A stretch of DNA of 64,000 bases. It comes from Pseudaminobacter sp040045035 (GTDB lineage Bacteria > Pseudomonadota > Alphaproteobacteria > Rhizobiales > Rhizobiaceae). This document shows, piece by piece, positions 16,642-24,870 of the stretch (within the stretch, counting starts at the first letter, position 1; each line of letters opens with the position of its first letter). Under the pieces are notes generated by a model, which made no database searches, was not told the DNA's origin, and saw nothing but the letters and a program-made list of their open reading frames with translations. The stretch is taken from contig NZ_JBDZDS010000003.1 of the NCBI RefSeq assembly GCF_040045035.1, positions 310,001 through 374,000 of the forward strand, given 5' to 3'. The translations under genes were made by a program, and so were the position numbers.

Positions 16642-17660
16642 TTGGAAACCAGCTCCACCCTGCGGTTCTTCGCGCGCCCCTCCTCGTCGTCGTTGGAGGC
16701 AATGGGCTTGGAGAAGCCCGCCCCCTCCCAAGTTAGACGCCCGGAGCCGACGCCATAATCGTTGACCAGCGCCGCCACCACATTGGCAGCGCGCCGGCGC
16801 GACAGGTCCATGTTGTAGTCTGATGAGCCCTGGTTGTCGGTGTGGCCGACGACCTGGAGGTTGAGCTGCGGGTTCGTCGCCAGCAGCTTGGCGATCTCGT
16901 CCAGTGTTGGCTTCGATTCCGGCCGCAGGACGTCCTTGTCGAAATCGAACTGGATGCCATAGAGGTTGACCCGGCCGGTGCCGTCGATGGCCTGCTCCAT
17001 CGCGCTGGCATCGACGAACACGATCTTGTCGGCGTCCATCTGCGCGGTTTCCACCACGCGGACCACGGCAACGGAACCGCGACCGCTTTCGCCGAGCCAG
17101 ATCGCCGCGTAGACCGCACCCTCCGGCCGGTCGAGGCGGGCAAGAATGTAGCGCGCGTTCTTCTCGAACCAGTTGTGCACATAGTCGTCCGCCAGCCGGG
17201 GCAAGGTCAGCGGATCGCCGATGCTGCTGCCGACGAAATAGGCGGCGTCGGATGACTTGCTGGCAAAGCACGTGCCGTCGCCAGCGGCGCAGATGAAGAC
17301 GACGTTGAAGCCTTTCGCCTTCAGCGCGGCCTGGTAGTTGCGCAGCACCTCCAGCGTCGAGCGCCCCGCGGGAAGCGAGTAGTAAATGAGAAAGGTCTTG
17401 CCTTCGAGCGTGGCGAAGCCGCCGCCGCTTCGCGTATCGGTATCGACCGGATCGAACGGTCCGTCGAGCACCGTAGCCTCGTCATAGTCGGACGTGCTGT
17501 ATCCGACTATCTCCGCCCCGTCGTAGCGGCCGACAAGCGGATGGTCCTTGCCGCCCTCGATGTCGGCCGCGAAGGCACGGTCCGCGCCGAAGGCGATTGT
17601 CACGGCCATCATAAGGCCGATCCCCAAATGCCAGCATGCCCCAGGTGAAATCATGATCAT
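16638..17660 (-). CDS. OmpA-family envelope protein
   Basis: A 340-residue exported protein. A signal peptide ends after DRAFA near residue 31. Residues from about 35 to 200 resemble the DUF4892-type region that often precedes OmpA domains. The C-terminal 110 residues are an OmpA peptidoglycan-binding domain with IQFDFDKDVLRPES, VVGHTDNQGSSDYNMDLSRRR and RAKNRRVEL, which includes the Asp and Arg that hold diaminopimelate. The start follows a strong GGGGGGA. It probably ties the outer envelope to peptidoglycan; the coupled small secreted protein downstream is the likely partner. Confidence 0.82.
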   Translation of the reverse strand: MIMISPGACWHLGIGLMMAVTIAFGADRAFAADIEGGKDHPLVGRYDGAEIVGYSTSDYDEATVLDGPFDPVDTDTRSGGGFATLEGKTFLIYYSLPAGRSTLEVLRNYQAALKAKGFNVVFICAAGDGTCFASKSSDAAYFVGSSIGDPLTLPRLADDYVHNWFEKNARYILARLDRPEGAVYAAIWLGESGRGSVAVVRVVETAQMDADKIVFVDASAMEQAIDGTGRVNLYGIQFDFDKDVLRPESKPTLDEIAKLLATNPQLNLQVVGHTDNQGSSDYNMDLSRRRAANVVAALVNDYGVGSGRLTWEGAGFSKPIASNDDEEGRAKNRRVELVSK

Positions 17661-17750
17661 TTCCCCCCGTCCCCTGCCGCCGGGCAGAGCGCCGGCGACT
17701 TTGCCATATCTCCAATTGCCCCGCTTCCTTCGAATGAAGGAGGCAGGCGC

Positions 17751-18473
17751 CTAGCCTACACCTACATAGCGCTGCAGCAAGTGGGGATCGGCACGCACGG
17801 CCTCTACGGCGAGGGTTTCGCGGGAGCGGCCATTTTCGATGAAGGCGACGCGGTCGGCCAGGGAAAGCACCGCATCCACGCGCTGCTCGACCAGTATGGT
17901 GGAGACGCCGCGCTCGCGCAGCCTCGCGACCGTGTCGCGGATCTTCGCGATCATCGAGGGCATCAGGCCTTCAGTAGGTTCGTCGAGCAGCAAGACCTCA
18001 GGCTCCAGGCAGAGCGCGCGCGCCATGGCCAGCATCTGCTGCTCGCCGCCCGACAGGGTGCCGGAACGCTGGCCTAGCCGCTCGCGCAGCAGCGGGAAAA
18101 GGTCCAGCACCGCGTCGCGCACGGCCCTGCCCTTATGGCGGGTCATCAGGCCGATCTCGAGATTTTCGGCGACCGTCATTTCGGCGAACAGCCGCCTTCC
18201 CTGCGGCACATAGGCGATGCCCGTGCGCGGCACCTCGTGCGGGGCAAGCGCGGTGAGCTCGCGCTCGCCGAGGCGGATCGAGCCGGCACGGGCGGGAACC
18301 AGCCCCATGATCGCCTTCAGCGTGGTCGTCTTGCCCGCGCCGTTGCGGCCGACGACGCACAGCACCTCGCCCTTGCGAAGCGACAGATCGAGCCCATGCA
18401 GCACCTGCACGTCGCCATAGAAGCAGTCGAGGCCGGCGACGGTGAGGACATCCGTGGCGGAGGCGTGGTTCAT
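17751..18473 (-). CDS. livF: Branched-chain amino acid-type ABC transporter, ATP-binding protein LivF
   Basis: A 240-residue ATPase with Walker A GRNGAGKTT, signature LSGGEQQMLAMARAL and Walker B LLLDEPTEGL, plus the LivF hallmark GIAYVPQGRRLFAEM. It pairs with LivG to power import through LivH/LivM. It is the last of five same-strand transporter genes and overlaps livG by ATGA. The substrate class (branched-chain amino acids, amides, urea, aromatic acids) cannot be set from the ATPase. Confidence 0.92.
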   Translation of the reverse strand: MNHASATDVLTVAGLDCFYGDVQVLHGLDLSLRKGEVLCVVGRNGAGKTTTLKAIMGLVPARAGSIRLGERELTALAPHEVPRTGIAYVPQGRRLFAEMTVAENLEIGLMTRHKGRAVRDAVLDLFPLLRERLGQRSGTLSGGEQQMLAMARALCLEPEVLLLDEPTEGLMPSMIAKIRDTVARLRERGVSTILVEQRVDAVLSLADRVAFIENGRSRETLAVEAVRADPHLLQRYVGVG

Positions 18474-19198
18474 GCCGGCTCCGCCCCCAGATAGGCCTGC
18501 TGCACGGCCGCGTCGGCGCGGATATCCGCCGGTGTGCCTTCGGCCAGAATCCGCCCGGCATCCATGACCGTGATGCGGTGGGCTAGCCCCATCACCACGT
18601 CCATGTTGTGTTCGATGAGAAGCACGGTGGCGTCGGCGGCGATCTCGCGCACCAAGGCCATGAAGCCCGCTATCTCGCCGTCGGAGAGGCCTTGCGTCGG
18701 TTCGTCGAGGATGAGCAGGCGCGGCTTCAGCGCCAGCCCCATGGCGACCTCCAGCAGACGCTGGTGACCATAGGACAAACTGCCGGCCGGGGTGTCGGCA
18801 CGGGCGGCGAGCCCGGTCCGCGCCAGCGCCTCCATCACCCCCGCATGCAGCCGCCCGTGGCCGCGGCCGTCGGTGAGCGTGCGCTGCACGGCGAGCGCGA
18901 CATTGTCGTAGGCGCTGAGATTGGCGAAGACGGAGGTGATCTGGAACGTGTAGGCGATGCCGAGCCGCACCCGGCGGTGCGCCGGCAGGCAGGTGATGTC
19001 GTGCCCGTCGAAGACGATGCTCCCGGAGGTCGGCGCGATGCGCCCGCAGACGAGGCTGACAAAGCTGGTCTTGCCCGCGCCGTTGGGACCGATGATGGCG
19101 CGGATCTCGCCGGCGCGCAGCGAAAAATCGACATGGTTCACGGCGTGGAGGCCGCCGAAGTCCTTGGTCAGGGCCCGGGTTTCAAGAAGCACCGTCAT
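18470..19198 (-). CDS. livG: Branched-chain amino acid-type ABC transporter, ATP-binding protein LivG
   Basis: A 242-residue ATPase with Walker A IGPNGAGKTSF, signature SLSYGHQRLLEVAMGLA and Walker B LLILDEPTQGL; IEHNMDVVMGLAHRITVM is the typical LivG H-loop region. The signature has SYGHQ rather than SGGQQ, as is common in this branch. ATG 19198 overlaps the livM stop (ATGA) and replaces a longer open frame that starts inside livM. Confidence 0.92.
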   Translation of the reverse strand: MTVLLETRALTKDFGGLHAVNHVDFSLRAGEIRAIIGPNGAGKTSFVSLVCGRIAPTSGSIVFDGHDITCLPAHRRVRLGIAYTFQITSVFANLSAYDNVALAVQRTLTDGRGHGRLHAGVMEALARTGLAARADTPAGSLSYGHQRLLEVAMGLALKPRLLILDEPTQGLSDGEIAGFMALVREIAADATVLLIEHNMDVVMGLAHRITVMDAGRILAEGTPADIRADAAVQQAYLGAEPA

Positions 19199-20142
19199 GG
19201 CAGCCACCGCGCCCAGCGCTGACGCACGCTGCCCAGCACGCCCTTGGGGAAGTAGAGCACCAACAGAATGAGAGCCACGCCGACGACCAGCATATAGGCC
19301 GAGGTGTAGCTCGAGGTGACGTCGATGGCGTAATACATGAACAGCGTGCCGAGGAAGGGCCCGACCGTGGTGGCAGCACCGCCGAGCAGCACCCACAGAA
19401 GCGGCAGGATGGAATATTGCACGCCCGCGAAGGTGGAGCCGACATAGCCGAACAGCAGCGCATAGGCCGCCCCCGCCGCCGCGCAGATGACGCCGGAGGC
19501 GACCGTGGCCGAGAGCTTGTTGGCGAAGGTGTCGTAGCCGAGCATCTTTGTCCGCTGCTCGTTCTCGCGTATGGCGACCAGCACGCGGCCATACGACGAG
19601 CGCACGATGGCAAGCGTTGCGAAGAGGACGATTGCGAACAGCGCGAGTGCCGCCATGTAGCGCGTCATCGGGTCGGTAAAATCGAGACCGGCAAACCGGC
19701 GTGCGGCGGCGTCGAGCACCAGCCCGTCATCGCCACCCGTCCACTCCCCAAAATAGAAGGTCAGGAGATAAAAAACCTGCGCGAACATCATGGTCACGAT
19801 CATGAAGGCGACGCCGGTGGTGCGTAGCGCCAACGCGCCGATGACCAGCGCAAGCGCCGCGCCGCAAGCAAGTCCGGCGGCGAAGCCGGCGGCGGCATTC
19901 CAGCCGAGATGGTAGATGGCAAGCCCCGCACCGTAGAGGCCTGCCGAGAAGAACATGGCATGGCCGAGGCTGAGCAGGCCGGTGTAGCCGAAGAGCAGGT
20001 TGTAGCCCATGGCGAAGACGGCCAGCACCATGACGCGCGCAAGCACGCCGTGATGATATTCCGGCAGCACGAAGGCGAGCGCGAAGAGCGCGGCGATCAC
20101 CGCCACGTGCAGGAGAACTGTCTTCGAGGTGACCCCGCTCAT
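19195..20142 (-). CDS. livM: Branched-chain amino acid-type ABC transporter, permease LivM
   Basis: A 315-residue inner-membrane permease with about nine hydrophobic helices. The LivM motif GYNLLFGYTGLLSLGHAMFF is in the second helix region, and the cytoplasmic coupling stretch is SSYGRVLVAIRENEQRTKMLGYD. It forms the translocation pore with LivH. The start overlaps the livH stop by four bases. Confidence 0.92.
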   Translation of the reverse strand: MSGVTSKTVLLHVAVIAALFALAFVLPEYHHGVLARVMVLAVFAMGYNLLFGYTGLLSLGHAMFFSAGLYGAGLAIYHLGWNAAAGFAAGLACGAALALVIGALALRTTGVAFMIVTMMFAQVFYLLTFYFGEWTGGDDGLVLDAAARRFAGLDFTDPMTRYMAALALFAIVLFATLAIVRSSYGRVLVAIRENEQRTKMLGYDTFANKLSATVASGVICAAAGAAYALLFGYVGSTFAGVQYSILPLLWVLLGGAATTVGPFLGTLFMYYAIDVTSSYTSAYMLVVGVALILLVLYFPKGVLGSVRQRWARWLP

Positions 20143-21020
20143 CGGCTCTGGGTCCCGAACAGACCCTGCGGGCGGAACACGAGCACCATGGCAACCGCAA
20201 GGGTGGCGATGATCTTGGCGAGCGTCGGCGAGAAGAAGGCGGAGATGATGCCGTCGGAAACGCCGATCAGCAGGGCCGCCACCACCGTGCCGCGCAGCGA
20301 GCCGAGCCCGCCGATGATGACGACGATGAAGGACAGAAGCAGCGGGTCGAGGCCCATCAGGTAATGCGCCTGGCTGATCGGCACGATGAGCACGGCGGCG
20401 ACCGCCGCCAGCATCGCGCCAAGCGCGAAGACGCCGGCATAGACGCGGCCCACCGGAATCCCGAAGGCCTGCGCGGTTTCGCGGTCATACTGTGTGGCGC
20501 GCATGATGAGCCCGATGCGCGTGCGCGAAAGGACGAACCAGGTGGCGAGCAGGACAAAAATCGAGGCGGCGATGATCGACAGCTTGTAGCCGGAATAGCC
20601 GAACCAGGGGAACAGCACGCGGTAGGTGAACGGCGCCTCCACCGGCCGCGCCTGGGGACCGTAGAAGGTGAGCGCCAGCTGCTGGATGATGTAGAGCAGA
20701 CCTATGGTGGCAACGATGGTGGCTTCCGGGTCGTAGTTCAGCCGCCGCAGCACCAGCCGTTCGGCCACCAGCGCGATGGCACCGACGATCAGCGGGCTGA
20801 TGACCAGCGCGAGCAGGAAGCCGACGGCCGGATGGCCCGAGACCAGCGAAGCCACCCACCAGGCCAGCACCGCGCCCAGCATGTAGAACTCGCCATGCGC
20901 GACATTGACCACGCGCATGACGCCGAACACCAGCGACAGGCCGAGCGCCATCAGCGCCAGCACGGCGCTGGTGACGAGGCCTTCGAGCGTGGCGAGGAAA
21001 AGATGCGGGCCGAAGGACAT
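20139..21020 (-). CDS. livH: Branched-chain amino acid-type ABC transporter, permease LivH
   Basis: A 293-residue permease of the LivH family, about eight helices. ALGLSLVFGVMRVVNVAHGEF near the N-terminus and the coupling segment RTRIGLIMRATQYDRETAQAFG are family signatures. It follows livK, but with 225 bases between them that hold a ParE remnant and a hairpin. Expression of livH-M-G-F may therefore be lower than, or separate from, that of livK. Confidence 0.92.
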   Translation of the reverse strand: MSFGPHLFLATLEGLVTSAVLALMALGLSLVFGVMRVVNVAHGEFYMLGAVLAWWVASLVSGHPAVGFLLALVISPLIVGAIALVAERLVLRRLNYDPEATIVATIGLLYIIQQLALTFYGPQARPVEAPFTYRVLFPWFGYSGYKLSIIAASIFVLLATWFVLSRTRIGLIMRATQYDRETAQAFGIPVGRVYAGVFALGAMLAAVAAVLIVPISQAHYLMGLDPLLLSFIVVIIGGLGSLRGTVVAALLIGVSDGIISAFFSPTLAKIIATLAVAMVLVFRPQGLFGTQSR

Positions 21021-21170
21021 TCAGGTCTCGTCCTCGATGGGCGGCCATTGGCGGGAGGTGTCGACGATTGCCTCCATCCGGATCGTATCGCCAATCATCG
21101 AATAGACGATTCGATAATGTCGATGAGAGAGAATTTTCCGTATCCCGGCAACGCGGCCCACTAACGGGAA
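21021..21170 (-). pseudogene. Remnant of a RelE/ParE-type toxin gene
   Basis: One reverse frame is open for 50 codons between stops at 21171-21173 and 21021-21023. It reads FPLVGRVAGIRKILSH followed by HYRIVYSMIGDTI and TSRQWPP, which is the C-terminal half of ParE-type toxins (FPxxGR, then I-R-x-I, YRIVY and a final HxxR-like segment). The N-terminal half and any antitoxin are absent and there is no start codon in a sensible place. It abuts the livH start exactly, and looks like debris of a toxin-antitoxin module inside the liv operon. Confidence 0.6.
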
Positions 21171-21196
21171 TCAACCGGCGCGGCAGCTCCCGAAAA

Positions 21197-21224
21197 TACT
21201 GACGACGTTTATACGCCGTCAGTA
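21197..21224 (-). terminator. Hairpin with short T-tract downstream of livK
   Basis: On the reverse strand TACTGACGGCGT-ATAA-ACGTCGTCAGTA forms a 12-bp stem (one G-T pair) followed by TTTTCGG. It begins 21 bases after the livK stop (21246) and precedes livH, so it probably terminates or stabilises most livK transcripts. That arrangement often gives more binding protein than permease. Confidence 0.6.
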
Positions 21225-21245
21225 CCCTTCCGGCAACGAAGCGCC

Positions 21246-22550
21246 TTACAACGGCTGAGTGGTGTAGTCGGCCTCCGGCTCGTAGAGGCCGTCCTCGATC
21301 TTGGTGCGGTGCACGACCGTCAGCTTGCCGTTCTCCAGCTTGGAGATGTTCTGGTGGCCGAAGACCTGATGGATCTTGCCATTGAAGATCTTGTCGCCCT
21401 GCGGGTGCTCGATGCCTTCCTTGAACTCCTTCAGCGCTTCGGTGGCCTCGATCAGCTTGGCGCGGTCGGCCGGACCCTGATAGCCGGCGTCCTCCATCGC
21501 CTTCTTGATGACGAAGAGCGTTTCCCAGCAGCCGAACATATGGGCGGCGGTGGAGACGTCCTTGGGGTCGCCGATTGCGGCGCCGTTGTCGTCGATGCCG
21601 ACGGCAGCGCGGTAGGCCTTCTGGGCGTCGGAATCGTCAGGTTGCGCATAGCGCGGCGAGCCTTCCCAGAAATGGCTGCCGTCGAGGAATTCCAGGCCGG
21701 GGCTGTTGATGTCGACCGCTTCCAGCGAATCGATGAAGCCGAACAGCTGCGGCCCGCCGGAGCCGTAGAACTCGCCGAGCTCCTTAACGAAGGTGAGCAC
21801 GGCCGGCCCGACCATGACGTGGTAGATCACGTCCGTCTCGGCCGGGATCTGCGGGAAATAGCGCGTGAACGAGCTTTCCGTGGGCGGGATGGCGATCTGC
21901 GCGATCACCTCGGCGCCCTGCGCCTTAAGCGCCGGCGGCAGGTAGTCGCGGTGGTCGTAGCCGAAGGCGTAGTCGGGGAAGATCATGGTGACCTTCTTGC
22001 CGGCATTGGCGGCGATCCACGGCGCCACGGAAGTGACCTGGCTGCGCACGTCGGTGATGCCGGGCTGGACGCAGTAGCGGTTCAGCTTGCCGGAAGCGAC
22101 GTGATAGCCCTCGCTGACCACGTAGTAGGGGATCTTCAGCTCACCCGCGGTCGGGGCCGAGCCGGTGACGACGTGGGAAAACAGCGTCCCGTAGACGATG
22201 TCGGTCTTGTGCTGGCTGGCGAACTTGGCCACCACCTCGGCGCCGCGCTTGGCGTCGGTGCCATCGTCCTCGATGACGATCTCGACCGGGCGGCCATTGA
22301 TGCCGCCGCCCTCATTGATGAGCTTCACGGCGGCGGCTGTCGTCCGCTCGTACCAGCGACCGTAGGCAGCGCCGATGCCGGTTCGGTGCGACTGGAAGCC
22401 GATCCTGACCGGGGCCGAACTTTGCGCCTGCGCATAGCGCACGAAACCGGGCGCCGCGGCGAGACCGGCCGAGGCGGCGAGCCCCTTCAGCGCCGTGCGC
22501 CGATTCAAACGCGGGCCGTTCGCCCCCAAAATCCTGGTCTTGCTGGTCAT
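21246..22550 (-). CDS. livK: Branched-chain amino acid-type ABC transporter, periplasmic binding protein LivK
   Basis: A 434-residue type I periplasmic binding protein. The leader has R17-R18 in NRRTALKG followed by a hydrophobic stretch ending in YAQAQ, a twin-arginine-type signal common for this family in rhizobia. The mature part starts APVRIGFQSHRTGIGAAYG, with INGRPVEIVIEDD and a long ligand-binding core as in leucine- or amide-binding relatives. It is the promoter-proximal gene of the liv set. The ligand is unknown; import of nicotinate-related compounds is possible only by proximity and is not supported by any motif. Confidence 0.9.
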   Translation of the reverse strand: MTSKTRILGANGPRLNRRTALKGLAASAGLAAAPGFVRYAQAQSSAPVRIGFQSHRTGIGAAYGRWYERTTAAAVKLINEGGGINGRPVEIVIEDDGTDAKRGAEVVAKFASQHKTDIVYGTLFSHVVTGSAPTAGELKIPYYVVSEGYHVASGKLNRYCVQPGITDVRSQVTSVAPWIAANAGKKVTMIFPDYAFGYDHRDYLPPALKAQGAEVIAQIAIPPTESSFTRYFPQIPAETDVIYHVMVGPAVLTFVKELGEFYGSGGPQLFGFIDSLEAVDINSPGLEFLDGSHFWEGSPRYAQPDDSDAQKAYRAAVGIDDNGAAIGDPKDVSTAAHMFGCWETLFVIKKAMEDAGYQGPADRAKLIEATEALKEFKEGIEHPQGDKIFNGKIHQVFGHQNISKLENGKLTVVHRTKIEDGLYEPEADYTTQPL

Positions 22551-22705
22551 GCCTGTTTCCCTTGTCCTGCTGAGTGGCGGCCGTCGATGGGAGTTGCTCG
22601 ACCGCTGCGTCCGAATTCGCGCCTCTGAAAGAGATCATCAAGGCAGATGCTTGACGATGGTGGCTTCCGTAAGGGAAGATGGCTTCCTTTTCCAGATAAA
22701 ATCTG

Positions 22706-24262
22706 TCAACCCGCCGTCGGTGTCGACAACAGCCACAGGCCGAAGACGGTGTAGCCGACCATCAGCACGGTGAGCGGCAACTGGCCGAGCATGGCGCGCG
22801 ACGGCGTCGGATGCAGGCGAAATGCCAAGGCATGCGCGATCAGCACCGCCAGCACATGGCCGCCGATGATCGCCGCGGCCTGCGCGTTCCACAGCATCCA
22901 GGCCGATTCGTAGCCGGCGACCAGGCCGACGCCGACCTCGAAGCCGGCCGTGCCGAACAGGTCCCAGCCGTTGGAAAAGGGATCCGAGAGCGCCACCAGC
23001 GCATATTGGCCATTGACCAGCAGCGCGGTCAGATAGTGCGAAAAATGGTAGGCGAGCGCGATCGGCACGATCGACCACACCAGCAGCCCGGCCGTCTGCC
23101 AGAACGGGCGGCGGCTGCCGGCAAGGCGTTCGCCCAAAAACACCGCCAGCAGATAGGCGCCCGAGAGCACTGCGAACATGCCGAGCAAACCCGCCGTGCC
23201 GATGCCCATGACAGCCGAGCGGCCAGGAAACTCCAGCGGATTGATGCCATTGAGCCCGAGCCAGAAGAAGGTGTGCGACAGGCCGTCGAAGGAGACCGAG
23301 CTGAGGGTGAGGATGAGGAAGAACATGCCGCTTGCCGGCAACGCGGCCTCGCCCCAAAGCTTCGCGCCCGGCCAACAGAGCTTCAGCCGCGAGCGGCCGT
23401 CCGTGCTGGTCGCTTCGACGACGGCGAAGCGCGACACCATGCGATAGAAGACCGACAGGAACTCGCCGCGCCGGCTCCACTCGTCGTAGCCGAAGACCAG
23501 CATCAGGACGAAGGCCAAAAGCCAGTAGGCCCCGGTCGCCCAGGCAAGCCGGGCCGGATCGTCCGGCGCGGGATCGATCAGTTCGAACCAGGCGAAGCCG
23601 AAGAACAGGAACACCGCCGGCCAATAGCCGAGCCTGACCGGCAGCCGCCGGCCCTGCACCGCCGACGGCAGAAGTGCGGAGACGACGCGCCATGGCCCGT
23701 ACCATGGGTTGATCGAGGCCCAGAGATTGCCGAACAGGCCCTGCAGAAGCGTCAGCCCGACCCACAGCATCGTCCAAACGACGAGCGGCAGTGGATTGGA
23801 CAGCGGGTCGCGGCTGCCGAGGAAGCCGGCGGCAACCAGCATGGCGAACACGGCGAAGGAAAGCAGGCTGACGACGATGCGCGCGTTTTCACCGAAGGGT
23901 TCGCCAATGGAGAAAAGCGCCAGCCGCTGCGTGGCGACGCGCTCCAAGACCCTCGGGGGCAGCAGCGCCAGCACCAAAAAACTTGCCGTCACCGCCGCCG
24001 CACCGCCCGCCATATAGTAGCCCGTCGGCAGCAGGAGCACATAGCCGCGCTCGCCAGCGTGGGCGAGCGCCTGGCTTGCGCCGAGGCAGGAAAAGATTGC
24101 GGACGACGACGCCAGCGCGGCGGCGCGCAATGCCTTCGCCGGAAGGCGCCGATGTCGGTTGCCTGAGATCACGCGCCCGATGTGCCACAGGGCAGCGGGG
24201 ATGAAAAGCGCGACAGCGGCGCCGCGCCGCAAACCTGCGGATATGTGGCCACGCCGACGCAT
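22706..24262 (-). CDS. Multi-pass membrane protein of unknown function
   Basis: A protein of about 518 residues with a signal-peptide-like N-terminus ending SQALAHAGERG and roughly a dozen hydrophobic helices. Landmarks are FGNLWASINPWYGPW, RLGYWPAVFLFFGFAWFEL and LSHTFFWLGLNGINPLEFPG. It resembles membrane proteins labelled fenitrothion hydrolase in databases, a name that should not be taken as function. The start is uncertain: ATG 24262 lacks a clear Shine-Dalgarno sequence, and GTG 24172 would give a neater signal peptide. It is divergent from a Fur-family gene across a putative metal box, which suggests metal-linked expression (inference). Confidence 0.65.
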   Translation of the reverse strand: MRRRGHISAGLRRGAAVALFIPAALWHIGRVISGNRHRRLPAKALRAAALASSSAIFSCLGASQALAHAGERGYVLLLPTGYYMAGGAAAVTASFLVLALLPPRVLERVATQRLALFSIGEPFGENARIVVSLLSFAVFAMLVAAGFLGSRDPLSNPLPLVVWTMLWVGLTLLQGLFGNLWASINPWYGPWRVVSALLPSAVQGRRLPVRLGYWPAVFLFFGFAWFELIDPAPDDPARLAWATGAYWLLAFVLMLVFGYDEWSRRGEFLSVFYRMVSRFAVVEATSTDGRSRLKLCWPGAKLWGEAALPASGMFFLILTLSSVSFDGLSHTFFWLGLNGINPLEFPGRSAVMGIGTAGLLGMFAVLSGAYLLAVFLGERLAGSRRPFWQTAGLLVWSIVPIALAYHFSHYLTALLVNGQYALVALSDPFSNGWDLFGTAGFEVGVGLVAGYESAWMLWNAQAAAIIGGHVLAVLIAHALAFRLHPTPSRAMLGQLPLTVLMVGYTVFGLWLLSTPTAG

Positions 24263-24279
24263 TGAAGTGGAGCATGAAC

Positions 24280-24295
24280 TGCAACAATCTTTGCA
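24280..24295. promoter_or_regulatory. Candidate Fur/Mur-type box
   Basis: TGCAACAATCTTTGCA is an inverted repeat of TGCAA with a six-base spacer, lying between the divergent membrane protein gene and the Fur-family gene (start 24327). Alphaproteobacterial Fur/Mur proteins recognise TGCAA-rich palindromes, so autoregulation and control of the neighbour are plausible. Confidence 0.4.
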
Positions 24296-24326
24296 ACTGA
24301 GTGTCATCTGGCGCATAGTTGCGGCC

Positions 24327-24758
24327 ATGGCAACGCAGAAGAATCAGAAGCCCGACTACGAGAAGATGCTGCGCAAGGCGGGGATACGCATCACTCGGCC
24401 GCGCCGCGTCATCGTGGAGATTCTCACGGGCTGCGAAGACCACCCGGACGCGCTGGAAATCTTCCGGCGCGCGGCCGAGGTCGATTCCAGCATTTCACTG
24501 TCGACGGTCTATCGCACCATGAAGGTGCTGGAAGGTCTCGGTGCCATCCATCGCCACGCCTTCGAGGGCGGCCCGTCGCGATTCGAGCAGGCCGGCGGCG
24601 AGCACCACGACCATCTGATCGACATCGACACCGGCGACGTGATCGAGTTCAAGTCTGACCGCATCGAGCACCTGCAGAACGAAATCGCCGAAGCGCTGGG
24701 CTACGACATCATCCACCATCGCCTCGAACTCTACGGCCGCAAGCGCAAGACCGGCTGA
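24327..24758 (+). CDS. Fur-family transcriptional regulator
   Basis: A 143-residue regulator. The DNA-binding half has AGIRITRPRRVIVEIL and SISLSTVYRTMKVLE; the metal/dimer half has EHHDHLIDIDTGDVIEF and ends HHRLELYGRKRK. The HHDH cluster of Fur is kept, but no CxxC zinc pairs are present, as in alphaproteobacterial Fur/Mur. It differs enough from typical rhizobial Mur and from Irr that I do not give a symbol; the metal could be Fe, Mn or Zn. It is transcribed divergently from a membrane protein gene and followed by gnd after 112 bases. Confidence 0.85.
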   Translation: MATQKNQKPDYEKMLRKAGIRITRPRRVIVEILTGCEDHPDALEIFRRAAEVDSSISLSTVYRTMKVLEGLGAIHRHAFEGGPSRFEQAGGEHHDHLIDIDTGDVIEFKSDRIEHLQNEIAEALGYDIIHHRLELYGRKRKTG

Positions 24759-24870
24759 GCCCGCAAGGCCGTTCCCCCAAAGCGAAAGGTTGACGCGGCG
24801 ACGACGCGGGTCGATCATCCGCGTCACGGGGGGAGCGTCTTTTTAGTCAATTCTCACGCGGGACACAGCA

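Noticed and set aside
17751..22550. Assigning the liv-type importer to nicotinate uptake
   Set aside because: It lies 4 kb from the cluster, has no shared operator motif upstream of livK, and the family is broad; proximity alone is not enough.
22706..24262. Naming the membrane protein fenitrothion hydrolase
   Set aside because: The label comes from database propagation; the protein is a multi-pass membrane protein without a visible hydrolase motif.
24803..24825. Terminator after the Fur-family gene
   Set aside because: GACGCGG/CCGCGTC can pair, but no T-run follows directly and the loop is long, so I mention it only under gnd.
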